From JBGTLA01 sp041744375 (lineage in GTDB: Bacteria > Actinomycetota > Acidimicrobiia > Spongiisociales > ZC4RG35), in the NCBI GenBank assembly GCA_041744375.1, contig JBGTLA010000133.1, positions 1-28,403 of the forward strand: a stretch of DNA of 28,403 nt. The letters run 5' to 3'. The notes below the pieces were generated by a model that worked only from the letters and a program-made list of their open reading frames with translations, searched no databases and was not told where the DNA came from. The translations under genes were made by a program, and so were the position numbers. This document shows, in pieces, positions 22,525 to 28,403 of this stretch. Within the stretch, counting starts at the first letter, position 1; each line of letters starts with the position of its first letter.

Positions 22525-24453
22525 ATGACGTCGCCTCCCACCCCAGACGAGATCCGCCGTGCCAGCTTCCGCATGGGCTTCAGAGGCTTCGACCCCGGTG
22601 AGGTCGAGAGCTTCTTGGCTGGTGTGGCCGTGTTGCTCGAGGAGTCGGAAGCTGAGCGCGACCGGCTGACGGCCCGCTTGGGTGAGTTCGCCGAGCGGGA
22701 CCTGCGCGCCGAATTCGAGGCAGTGGGCCGCGAGGTGGCCTCGGTGTTGGAATCCGCCCGGCAGGCGGCCGAGATGATGCGCGAGCGTGCCAGCAGCGAC
22801 GCCGACCGTTGGCGCTCGGAGGCACAGGCCGAAGCCGAGACGCTCCGCAAGGATGCGCGCTCTGACGCCGAAGCCATGCGCTCTGATGCCTGGGCCGCAG
22901 GCACCGAGCTCATCGAGCAGTCGGTGGCGGAGGCGGAGCGGACGGCGGTGGTGGCGGAGAGAGATTCGCTTTCGGTGCGTGGGGAAGCCGAAAGGGAGGC
23001 TCTTCGCCTCCTTTCTTCGGCCCGGCGAGAGGCCGAGGACCTGGTGCGCAACGCCCGCATGGAGGCAGAGAAGTTGACGGCCGCCGGCCGTGCCGAGCAC
23101 GATGAGGTCATCGCCACGGCACACCGGCAAGCGGAAGCTGCCCAGGAGCGAACCCGGGCCCTCGAGCAACGCCGCCAGGAGCTCATGGCCGAGCTGGAGT
23201 CTGTTCGGGAGACCTTGTCGGCCTTCGAAGACGAGTTGGAAGATCGCCGTCAGGGTATCGGCCTCACCGAGCCGACGGAGGTCCCTCGGCGGATGGTCGT
23301 CACCGACGACAGTGGCGAACCGCACGTGAGAGACTGGGAGGAGGGCCATACGGTGCGGGTGATCCGCCCCGAACGAGCCTACGGTTCTGTCGAGGACACA
23401 TCCACCCCCACGGCCGATGACCTCGCCGATGAGGTGGCGCGCCTGCACCTCTCTCGCCTACCGGAGTCGGCCGAGACTTCCGACACTCAGGAGGAGATGC
23501 CCGCAGCCGGCGAGGACGAACGATCTGACGAGGCGGCCGATGGCGACCCGGTCGACCACGCAGTTCCGGCTGTCGAAGAGCCGCCGATCCCGACCGCGCC
23601 CGACGACCCCATTGAGATCGCGCCCAGTTCGGAACCCGTCCCCGAGGGTCACCGCACCGACAGTGAGCGCGTTCCGGTCGAGGATGCGGCGTCGCCCTCC
23701 GCTCCGCCGACCGAGGTGGACGACCTCTTTCGCCGCCTCCGCCACCCGGGAGGCACGTTCGAGCAGGCAGACCCCTTCGAAGAACCCGAAGAACCCGAAG
23801 AACCCGAAGATCCCGAAGATCCCGACGAACCGGCCGCCAACAGCAGTGATGCCGCCGCCGGTGCGGCTTTCGAGACCCGCGAGCGGCTGTTGTTGCCGCT
23901 CACCAACACCGCTCTCCGAACCGTCAAACGCACGCTGACCGACGCCCAGAACGAGGCTCTCGACCAGATTCGGGTGTCGGAGGGCACCTGGACCCCTGAG
24001 GAGGACTTCTTGGGCGAAGCCCTGGCGGAGGGGATCGAAGCCCTCTTGAACGAGGCGATAGCTGCGGGAGTGGCGGCCGCCGGCGAGTTCGGAGTGGAAG
24101 CCGACGTCGACGTCGCCGCGGTTCCTCGACCCGAGCCGACCGATCTGGTCGGGGAACTGACCGTGGCGTTGGTCGCGGCCGTGACTCAGGCCGGGAGCGG
24201 GCCGCGGGAGAGATCGGCTGCCGCCTCTCGCATCTTTCGCGGTTGGCGAACCGACCAGGCCGAGCGACGGGTTCGGTTCGTGGCCTTGACCGGATACCAC
24301 GGCGGACTCAGGCGAGGCCTGGAGGAGGGCGGCAGCGGCTGGCGTTGGGTTGCGTACGGGCGTATGTGCCCCCAATGCCGCGCCGCGGCGGGAGCGGGAG
24401 ACGTCCTGCCTCCGGTCCACCGGGACTGTGACTGCACCATCGTGCCTGTCTGA
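22525..24453 (+). CDS. DivIVA-domain coiled-coil protein with C-terminal phage-head-like zinc motif
   Basis: This 642-residue protein begins with a DivIVA-type membrane-curvature domain (PDEIRRASFRMGFRGFDPGE, then VESFLAGVAVLLEE, residues 7-40), continues as a long Ala/Glu/Arg coiled coil (about 40-250), an acidic disordered region (about 255-450) with a Glu-Glu-Pro repeat, a helical domain (about 450-600), and ends with CPQC...PPVHRDCDC (C615, C618, H632, C635, C637). That ending, preceded by a Thr-Gly helix and GWRWVAYGRM, has the order seen in SPP1 gp7/Mu gpF minor head proteins (CPxC...PPxHPxCRC), where it probably binds zinc. The N-terminus suggests a polar or septal scaffold; the role of the C-terminus is unknown. 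ATG 22525 lacks a ribosome site; TATCTT lies ten bases upstream. Confidence 0.82.
   Translation: MTSPPTPDEIRRASFRMGFRGFDPGEVESFLAGVAVLLEESEAERDRLTARLGEFAERDLRAEFEAVGREVASVLESARQAAEMMRERASSDADRWRSEAQAEAETLRKDARSDAEAMRSDAWAAGTELIEQSVAEAERTAVVAERDSLSVRGEAEREALRLLSSARREAEDLVRNARMEAEKLTAAGRAEHDEVIATAHRQAEAAQERTRALEQRRQELMAELESVRETLSAFEDELEDRRQGIGLTEPTEVPRRMVVTDDSGEPHVRDWEEGHTVRVIRPERAYGSVEDTSTPTADDLADEVARLHLSRLPESAETSDTQEEMPAAGEDERSDEAADGDPVDHAVPAVEEPPIPTAPDDPIEIAPSSEPVPEGHRTDSERVPVEDAASPSAPPTEVDDLFRRLRHPGGTFEQADPFEEPEEPEEPEDPEDPDEPAANSSDAAAGAAFETRERLLLPLTNTALRTVKRTLTDAQNEALDQIRVSEGTWTPEEDFLGEALAEGIEALLNEAIAAGVAAAGEFGVEADVDVAAVPRPEPTDLVGELTVALVAAVTQAGSGPRERSAAASRIFRGWRTDQAERRVRFVALTGYHGGLRRGLEEGGSGWRWVAYGRMCPQCRAAAGAGDVLPPVHRDCDCTIVPV
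23779..23832 (+). repeat. Nine-base coding repeat (Glu-Glu-Pro) in the DivIVA-like gene
   Basis: Three copies of GAAGAACCC, two of GAAGATCCC and one diverged unit (GACGAACCG) in tandem encode EEPEEPEEPEDPEDPDEP. It lies in the acidic linker and is a likely site of copy-number variation by slippage. Confidence 0.85.
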
Positions 24454-24486
24454 GGGCCCGATCTGGGGCTAACCGCCCTATCTACT

Positions 24487-24492
24487 TACAAT
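24487..24492 (+). promoter_or_regulatory. Putative leaderless -10 of the UPF0182 gene
   Basis: TACAAT lies seven bases before ATG 24500, which has at most a GGAG too close to act as a normal ribosome site. It is the best -10 match among the leaderless-looking starts here. Confidence 0.5.
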
Positions 24493-24499
24493 CGGAGCG

Positions 24500-27430
24500 A
24501 TGTTCACGCGAACTCCCCCGCCTCCGGCGACGACAGACCGACGTCGCGGCCTCACCTATGTCATAGGTGCGATCGTTGCGTTCTATCTGGCACTGACCGC
24601 CATCGGCACGCTGTGGACGGACTACCTGTGGTTCGATTCGATGGGGTTCGGCGCGGTATGGACGAAGCGATGGGTGGTCGGCCTCGGGCTGGGAGCGGCC
24701 GGCGCGATCGTGTCGTTCCTGGTTTTCTGGGCGACCCTCATCCTCGCCGACCGGCTCGGGCCGCGCTTCCCGCTGCTCGACATGGCAGAAGAGGAAGAGC
24801 ACGTCGCCCGTTTCGGGCAATGGATCGAAGGCCGTCGGGGCTTGGTCCGTGTCCTGGTGGCAGCCGGCCTGGCGTTGTTCGTAGGCTTGGCGGTAGCCAC
24901 CTGGCGAGACGAGATCTTCTTGTTCCTCGCCCGCAACGATTTCGGGGTCGTGGAGCCCATCTTCAATCTCGACGTGGGCTTCTACATCTTCCACTACCCG
25001 CTCATCGCCACCGCCCTGCGCTGGCTGTTCAACTTGGTGGCCGTGGCGACGGTGGTGGCGGCTCTGGCCCACTATCTCAACGGGGGCGTTCGTCTCCGGC
25101 GCAACGCGCTGCCGACCGTCACCCATTCGGCCAAGGTCCACGTTTCGGTGATGCTGGCCGTGCTGGCACTGATCCGAGCGGCCATGTACCGGATGGACGC
25201 GTTGGCTCTTGTCTTTTCGAACCGCCAGGCACCCTCGTTCTACGGTCCCGGCTTCACCGATGTCACCGCCCGGTTGCCGGCTCTGCGTTTGCTCATGGCC
25301 ATTGCCGTCGTGGCGGCCATCGTCTTCATCGCCAATATCTGGCGGCGGGGCTGGACGCTGCTGGTTGTGTCGGTGGGAGCGTGGGTGCTGGTGTCAGTGG
25401 CGGCATCGCTGGTGTACCCCGCCATCGTGGATCGTCTTCAGGTGCAACCCCAACCTTTGGCCCGAGAATCCGAATACATCGCCCACAACGTCGAGTTCAC
25501 CCGCATCGCCTACGGGCTCGACCATGTGGAGGTGCGCGAGTTCCCCGCCTCGCGGGTGCTTGCTCCCGACGACATCGAAGCCAATCGTCCCGTGGTGGAC
25601 AACCTGCGCCTATGGGACGCGTCGGTGTTGCCGCGAACGTACGAGAACCTCCAGGTGATCCGCCCCTATTACGGCCTCGATCAGGTCGACACCGATCGCT
25701 ACATCGTCGACGGCGAGCCGATCCAGACCATGGTGGCGGTGCGCGAGCTCGACGAGCAGAACCTTCCTCGAGCCGACTGGCAGAACACCCGCCTCATCTA
25801 CACCCACGGGCTGGGGGCGGTAGTGAGCCAGGCCAATGCCGTCGCCTCCGATGGTCAGCCGCAGTTCCTGCTCGACGATCTTCCGCCCCGAGCTTCTGAC
25901 GAACGCTTCGAGCTCGAGCAGCCGCGAGTGTACTTCGGGGAGTCCTATGCCCCCGGTCGCCCGGTGATCGTCAAGACCGGCTCGGCGCCCCAAGAGGTCG
26001 ACATGCCCGTGGGGGGTGAGGGGATCCAGAGCAGCGAGTACGACGGCGAGGCGGGAGTGGGGGTTGGCAGCCTGTGGCAACGAGTCGCCTTTGCTTTCCG
26101 GTACCGGGACCTCAACCTGCTCATCTCAGGCCAGATGCGCAGCGACAGTCGCGTGTTGGTGGAACGTAACATCCGAGCGATGGTGAACGAGGTGGCGCCA
26201 TTCCTGGCGGTGGACTCCGACCCCTATCCGGTCATCACCGAAGGAAGGATCGTGTGGGTCGTCGACACGTACACCGTCTCCCGGTATTTCCCCTATTCGC
26301 AGCCGATCACCAACAACTACCGGCAACGGCTCGCCCGATCGACAATGCTCCAGCCCGGGCTGAATTACGTGACCAACTCGGTCAAGGTCACGATCGACGC
26401 CTACGACGGAACGATGACCTTCTACATGGTCGATTCCTCCGACCCGGTGGCGGCAGCGTGGCAGGAGACCTACCCCGACTTGTTCCGCCCCGGCTCGGAG
26501 ATGCCCGATGAGCTGGGCCAGCATCTCCGCTACCCCCAGGACATTTTCCGGGTCCAGGGCGACCTCTGGCTCGAGTACCACGTCGACGAGCCAGGGGAGT
26601 TCTTCACGGGGAACGATGCCTGGTCGATCCCGCCCGACCCGGCCACCATCCGTCGCGGGGAGATCCCCAGCATCGAACTGCTGGTGGGCGACCAGGCGCC
26701 GCTGGCCGCCGGCAGCGCCATCCAATATTGGGCGAGCATCCTCCCCTATTACTTGCTTACCCGGCTTCCGGGTGACGAAGACCTGTCCTACGTTCTCTTC
26801 CAGCCATTCAATCCTCGCGACAAACCCAACATGTCATCGTTCCTGGTGGCGGATGCTCCTGGTCCCGAGGGCCCGGGCCAGCTCATCGACTTCCGCATGC
26901 CGCAAGGCACGCTGGTGAGTGGGGCCGGTCAGGTAGGGGAGCGGATCCAACAGGACGATCGCATAGCCGAGCAGTTCACGTTGTGGGGCCAGCAGGGCTC
27001 ACGCGTCATCCGTGGTGAGCTGTTGGTGGTGCCTATCGAGGACTCGGTCATGTACATCCAGCCCGTGTATCTCCAGTCGGAGGCGGTGGGTGGGTTTCCC
27101 GAGTTCCGGCGGGTGATCGTGGTGTTCGACGACCGCATCGAGTGGGCCAACACCCTGGACCAGGCGATGTCGGCGGTGTTCGGTGTTGAGGTGAGAGACC
27201 CGGTCGAGCCTCCTCCGACCGATGACCCCACCGACCCGGTCCCGGATCCGGAGGTACCGGGAACCGTCATGGAGTTGCTGGAGCGGGCATCCGAGCTGCT
27301 CGAGCAGGCAAATGACGCTTTACGAGAAGGAGACTTGGGTCGCTACCAGCAACTGGTCGAAGATGCCGGCGCCTTGATCGAGGAGGCGCGCCAAGCCGGT
27401 GCCTCCGGAATCGAAGCGTTTCTGCGCTGA
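24500..27430 (+). CDS. UPF0182 family large membrane protein
   Basis: The 976-residue protein fits UPF0182, a family widespread in Actinobacteria and Cyanobacteria whose function is unknown. Seven hydrophobic helices fill about residues 18-320, including the family's WTDYLWFDSMGFGAVWTKRW near residue 38 and FYIFHYPLIATALRW near residue 160. A large outer domain follows: ESEYIAHNVEFTRIAYGLDH (about 323-342), NLRLWDASVLPRTYENLQVI with RPYYGLDQVDTDRY, and the late PVYLQSEAVGGFPEFRRVIV. An acidic Pro/Asp linker (about 905-925) leads to a short helical tail (MELLERASELLEQANDALRE) like that of other actinobacterial members. Length is typical. The start is ATG 24500, seven bases after TACAAT. It stands alone, with no obvious operon partner. 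Confidence 0.92.
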   Translation: MFTRTPPPPATTDRRRGLTYVIGAIVAFYLALTAIGTLWTDYLWFDSMGFGAVWTKRWVVGLGLGAAGAIVSFLVFWATLILADRLGPRFPLLDMAEEEEHVARFGQWIEGRRGLVRVLVAAGLALFVGLAVATWRDEIFLFLARNDFGVVEPIFNLDVGFYIFHYPLIATALRWLFNLVAVATVVAALAHYLNGGVRLRRNALPTVTHSAKVHVSVMLAVLALIRAAMYRMDALALVFSNRQAPSFYGPGFTDVTARLPALRLLMAIAVVAAIVFIANIWRRGWTLLVVSVGAWVLVSVAASLVYPAIVDRLQVQPQPLARESEYIAHNVEFTRIAYGLDHVEVREFPASRVLAPDDIEANRPVVDNLRLWDASVLPRTYENLQVIRPYYGLDQVDTDRYIVDGEPIQTMVAVRELDEQNLPRADWQNTRLIYTHGLGAVVSQANAVASDGQPQFLLDDLPPRASDERFELEQPRVYFGESYAPGRPVIVKTGSAPQEVDMPVGGEGIQSSEYDGEAGVGVGSLWQRVAFAFRYRDLNLLISGQMRSDSRVLVERNIRAMVNEVAPFLAVDSDPYPVITEGRIVWVVDTYTVSRYFPYSQPITNNYRQRLARSTMLQPGLNYVTNSVKVTIDAYDGTMTFYMVDSSDPVAAAWQETYPDLFRPGSEMPDELGQHLRYPQDIFRVQGDLWLEYHVDEPGEFFTGNDAWSIPPDPATIRRGEIPSIELLVGDQAPLAAGSAIQYWASILPYYLLTRLPGDEDLSYVLFQPFNPRDKPNMSSFLVADAPGPEGPGQLIDFRMPQGTLVSGAGQVGERIQQDDRIAEQFTLWGQQGSRVIRGELLVVPIEDSVMYIQPVYLQSEAVGGFPEFRRVIVVFDDRIEWANTLDQAMSAVFGVEVRDPVEPPPTDDPTDPVPDPEVPGTVMELLERASELLEQANDALREGDLGRYQQLVEDAGALIEEARQAGASGIEAFLR

Positions 27431-27436
27431 TCGATT

Positions 27437-27449
27437 CCCCTCTGAGGGG
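27437..27449 (+). terminator. Weak hairpin after the UPF0182 gene
   Basis: CCCCT and AGGGG pair across a CTG loop, seven bases after the stop codon. No T-run follows. It is a poor but only candidate for the end of the UPF0182 transcript. Confidence 0.25.
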
Positions 27450-27512
27450 CTCACGGGCGGCCCATCGAGGAATGCTGTGGGTTAGGGTTGCGTACTCCCT
27501 GCCTCTCCGCCT

Positions 27513-27653
27513 GTGGCAGACGTCTTCTTCGACGAACTGTTGGAGACCGACCGGCCCGAAGCTGAGCCGCCGGGTGGCGCAGGGCACCCTGAACGCGAGC
27601 GAACGCCCGGTGGTCTGGTGGGCAGGCAGGGCGTTCGCTCGTGTGGGTGGCTC
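27513..27653 (+). pseudogene. Truncated copy of the small membrane-protein/hairpin module (copy A)
   Basis: From GTG 27513 the frame reads VADVFFDELLETDRPEAEPP, closely matching LLLDELLESDRRPEPP of the intact small gene at 27873-28073. The upstream membrane helix is missing and the stop codon found in copy B is lost, so the frame runs on to 27842 into palindrome-rich sequence with no protein-like pattern. DNA similarity continues past the coding part, through a hairpin to GTGGGTGGCTC at 27643-27653 (identical to 28138-28148). I read this as a decayed or partial duplicate; a short real gene cannot be excluded. The rest of 27431-27872 contains only hairpins and palindromes. Confidence 0.5.
27594..27643. 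repeat. Large inverted repeat / hairpin in copy A
   Basis: CGAGCGAACGCCC (27596-27608) and its exact reverse complement GGGCGTTCGCTCG (27629-27641) flank a 20-base G/T-rich loop; a G-U and a C-G pair extend the stem to 27594/27643. A shorter stem at the equivalent place in copy B (28095-28132) suggests a conserved structured element rather than chance. Confidence 0.65.
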
Positions 27654-27685
27654 GTTCGGCTCGCTTTGTCTACCCCGTCGTTGGA

Positions 27686-27703
27686 CCGCCCAAACATGGG
27701 CGG
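27686..27703. repeat. Hairpin CCGCCC/GGGCGG
   Basis: CCGCCC (27686-27691) and GGGCGG (27698-27703) flank AAACAT. It lies in the non-coding stretch between the two module copies; its role is unknown. Confidence 0.4.
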
Positions 27704-27718
27704 CGTTGGGCGATGTTT

Positions 27719-27732
27719 GATCGCCGGCGATC
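27719..27732. repeat. 14-bp perfect palindrome
   Basis: GATCGCCGGCGATC is fully self-complementary. It could be a protein-binding site for a symmetric dimer. No gene start lies within 100 bases. Confidence 0.45.
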
Positions 27733-27790
27733 CAAGGGTGACGGCGGGTATCCCGATGAGGTGGTGGTCACAGTGGCGATGCGACGTCCG

Positions 27791-27802
27791 TCGCCCGGGC
27801 GA
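27791..27802. repeat. 12-bp perfect palindrome
   Basis: TCGCCCGGGCGA is fully self-complementary and lies about 70 bases before the small membrane-protein gene, so it could be an operator for it. Confidence 0.35.
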
Positions 27803-27872
27803 TGAAACTGACGGGTCTGAGCTCGCGAAGGGATCATCCTGAGATTGTCAGGTCGTATGGGGGTATCGCCCT

Positions 27873-28073
27873 ATGGAACCTGTCACACCTCTCAGGCATC
27901 TTGTGGACATGGAATCAGTCATTGCTGTTGTGTTGATGGTGGTGGCGGCGGGGGCGGGGCTGTTGTTTGTGGCGGCTGGGACGTTTTCGGTGATGTCGTT
28001 GCTGCTCGACGAACTATTGGAGTCGGACCGGCGCCCCGAACCGCCGATCTCCCATCTCGAAGAAGCCGCTTAG
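27873..28073 (+). CDS. Small single-pass membrane protein (copy B, intact)
   Basis: The 66-residue product is not recognised. It has one hydrophobic segment (about residues 16-44, VIAVVLMVVAAGAGLLFVAA and on) followed by an acidic, Pro-containing tail LLDELLESDRRPEPPISHLEEAA, and ends at TAG 28071-28073. ATG 27909 would give a 54-residue form with the helix right at the N-terminus and is equally plausible; neither start has a strong ribosome site. The DELLE(S/T)DR tail is repeated in the decayed copy A about 480 bases upstream, which supports this being a real coding sequence. It lies between UPF0182 and tRNA-fMet. Function unknown. Confidence 0.55.
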   Translation: MEPVTPLRHLVDMESVIAVVLMVVAAGAGLLFVAAGTFSVMSLLLDELLESDRRPEPPISHLEEAA

Positions 28074-28094
28074 CTCAGTCGCCTGAAGGCGAGT

Positions 28095-28132
28095 GGACGC
28101 CTGTGGTGGGATGTTGGGCGGGAGGGGTGTCC
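28095..28132. repeat. Hairpin of copy B, counterpart of 27594-27643
   Basis: GGACGCC (28095-28101) pairs with GGTGTCC (28126-28132), including one G-U pair, around a G/T-rich loop containing GTGG and TTGGGCGG, similar to the loop of copy A (GGTGG, TGGGCAGG). It starts 22 bases after the small gene's stop codon. Confidence 0.45.
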
Positions 28133-28224
28133 GTCGCGTGGGTGGCTCTATCACCCGGTTTGTGATCCGTTCGCGCAAGAGGGCAGACCTGCTTAGCCAT
28201 AGTGTCTGTGCCGATCGGACCACT

Positions 28225-28252
28225 TTGCAGATCGTCGCATCGTCCGTACAAT
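28225..28252 (+). promoter_or_regulatory. Promoter of tRNA-fMet
   Basis: TTGCAG (28225-28230) and TACAAT (28247-28252) are separated by 16 bases, a good housekeeping promoter; transcription would begin about 28259, a few bases before the tRNA. Confidence 0.65.
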
Positions 28253-28265
28253 GAAGAGACGACGA

Positions 28266-28339
<74 letters not shown>

Positions 28340-28343
28340 CGAA

Positions 28344-28380
28344 CGAAAACCCTTGCACCGCAAGGGTTTTCGGCTTTTCT
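28344..28380 (+). terminator. Rho-independent terminator of tRNA-fMet
   Basis: CGAAAACCCTTGC (28344-28356) and its exact reverse complement GCAAGGGTTTTCG (28360-28372) form a 13-bp stem with an ACC loop, followed by GCTTTTCT. It is the clearest terminator in the window. Confidence 0.85.
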
Positions 28381-28403
28381 GGGATCCGTGCTCGCAGCTC
28401 TGA

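Noticed and set aside
21387..23186. N-terminal extension of bioY to 789 codons
   Set aside because: The extension is antisense to the Lon/PDZ and DivIVA-like genes; GTG 21386 has a good ribosome site and gives a normal BioY length.

Overview
The window is chromosomal DNA from a high-GC actinobacterium, most likely of the class Acidimicrobiia (lineage is inference). Pointers are the strong G/C third-position bias, a UPF0182 membrane protein, a DUF2342 (F420-associated/zincin-like) protein, an ECF sigma factor with a zinc-finger anti-sigma factor and an RseB-like protein next to tatA, a Lon-domain YlbL-type protease, a DivIVA-type protein, an acyl-CoA ligase/Liv ABC transporter operon, and an initiator tRNA without encoded CCA. 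Several genes appear leaderless, with a TAnnnT hexamer 6-8 nt before the start codon. No phage, insertion sequence, integrase or CRISPR array is visible.

Layout. 1-2.7 kb: the 3' end of an ornithine cyclodeaminase-family gene, then a convergent two-gene unit (unknown membrane protein and DHA2-type drug exporter). 2.7-5.6 kb: a tiny DUF5522 gene, a nitrobindin-like heme protein, and a divergent CLC chloride protein with CBS and TrkA-C domains. 5.6-6.6 kb: a membrane-anchored protein with a remote Mrr-like C-terminus behind a perfect palindrome. 6.6-8.9 kb: tatA and an envelope-stress cassette (ECF sigma, anti-sigma, RseB-like), with two identically spaced ECF-type promoter candidates. 8.9-10.5 kb: glycerol-3-phosphate dehydrogenase. 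10.5-12.8 kb, minus strand: an HtrA-like protease coupled to a DUF2342 protein that has lost its zinc-site histidines. 12.8-13.2 kb: moaE, sharing an interlocked divergent promoter with the protease. 13.4-20.7 kb: acyl-CoA synthetase plus a complete Liv-type ABC importer (H, M, K, F, G) in one apparent operon, interrupted by two heptamer-repeat blocks. 20.8-21.4 kb: bioY, minus strand. 21.5-27.4 kb: Lon/PDZ protease, a DivIVA-like coiled-coil protein with a phage-head-like zinc motif, and a large UPF0182 protein. 27.4-28.4 kb: a gene-poor, palindrome-rich stretch with two diverged copies of a small gene/hairpin module, then tRNA-fMet and its terminator.

How it fits together. Much of the content concerns the envelope: Tat export, envelope-stress sensing, surface proteolysis (HtrA and Lon/PDZ), chloride flux, drug efflux and a DivIVA-type polar or scaffold protein. 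The acyl-CoA ligase/Liv unit suggests uptake of a carboxylic or amino acid followed by CoA activation. The observations most worth a second look are the DivIVA/phage-head-motif fusion, the duplicated small-gene/hairpin module, the paired ECF promoters, the interlocked htrA/moaE promoter, and the heptamer repeats with the broken livF-livG coupling.
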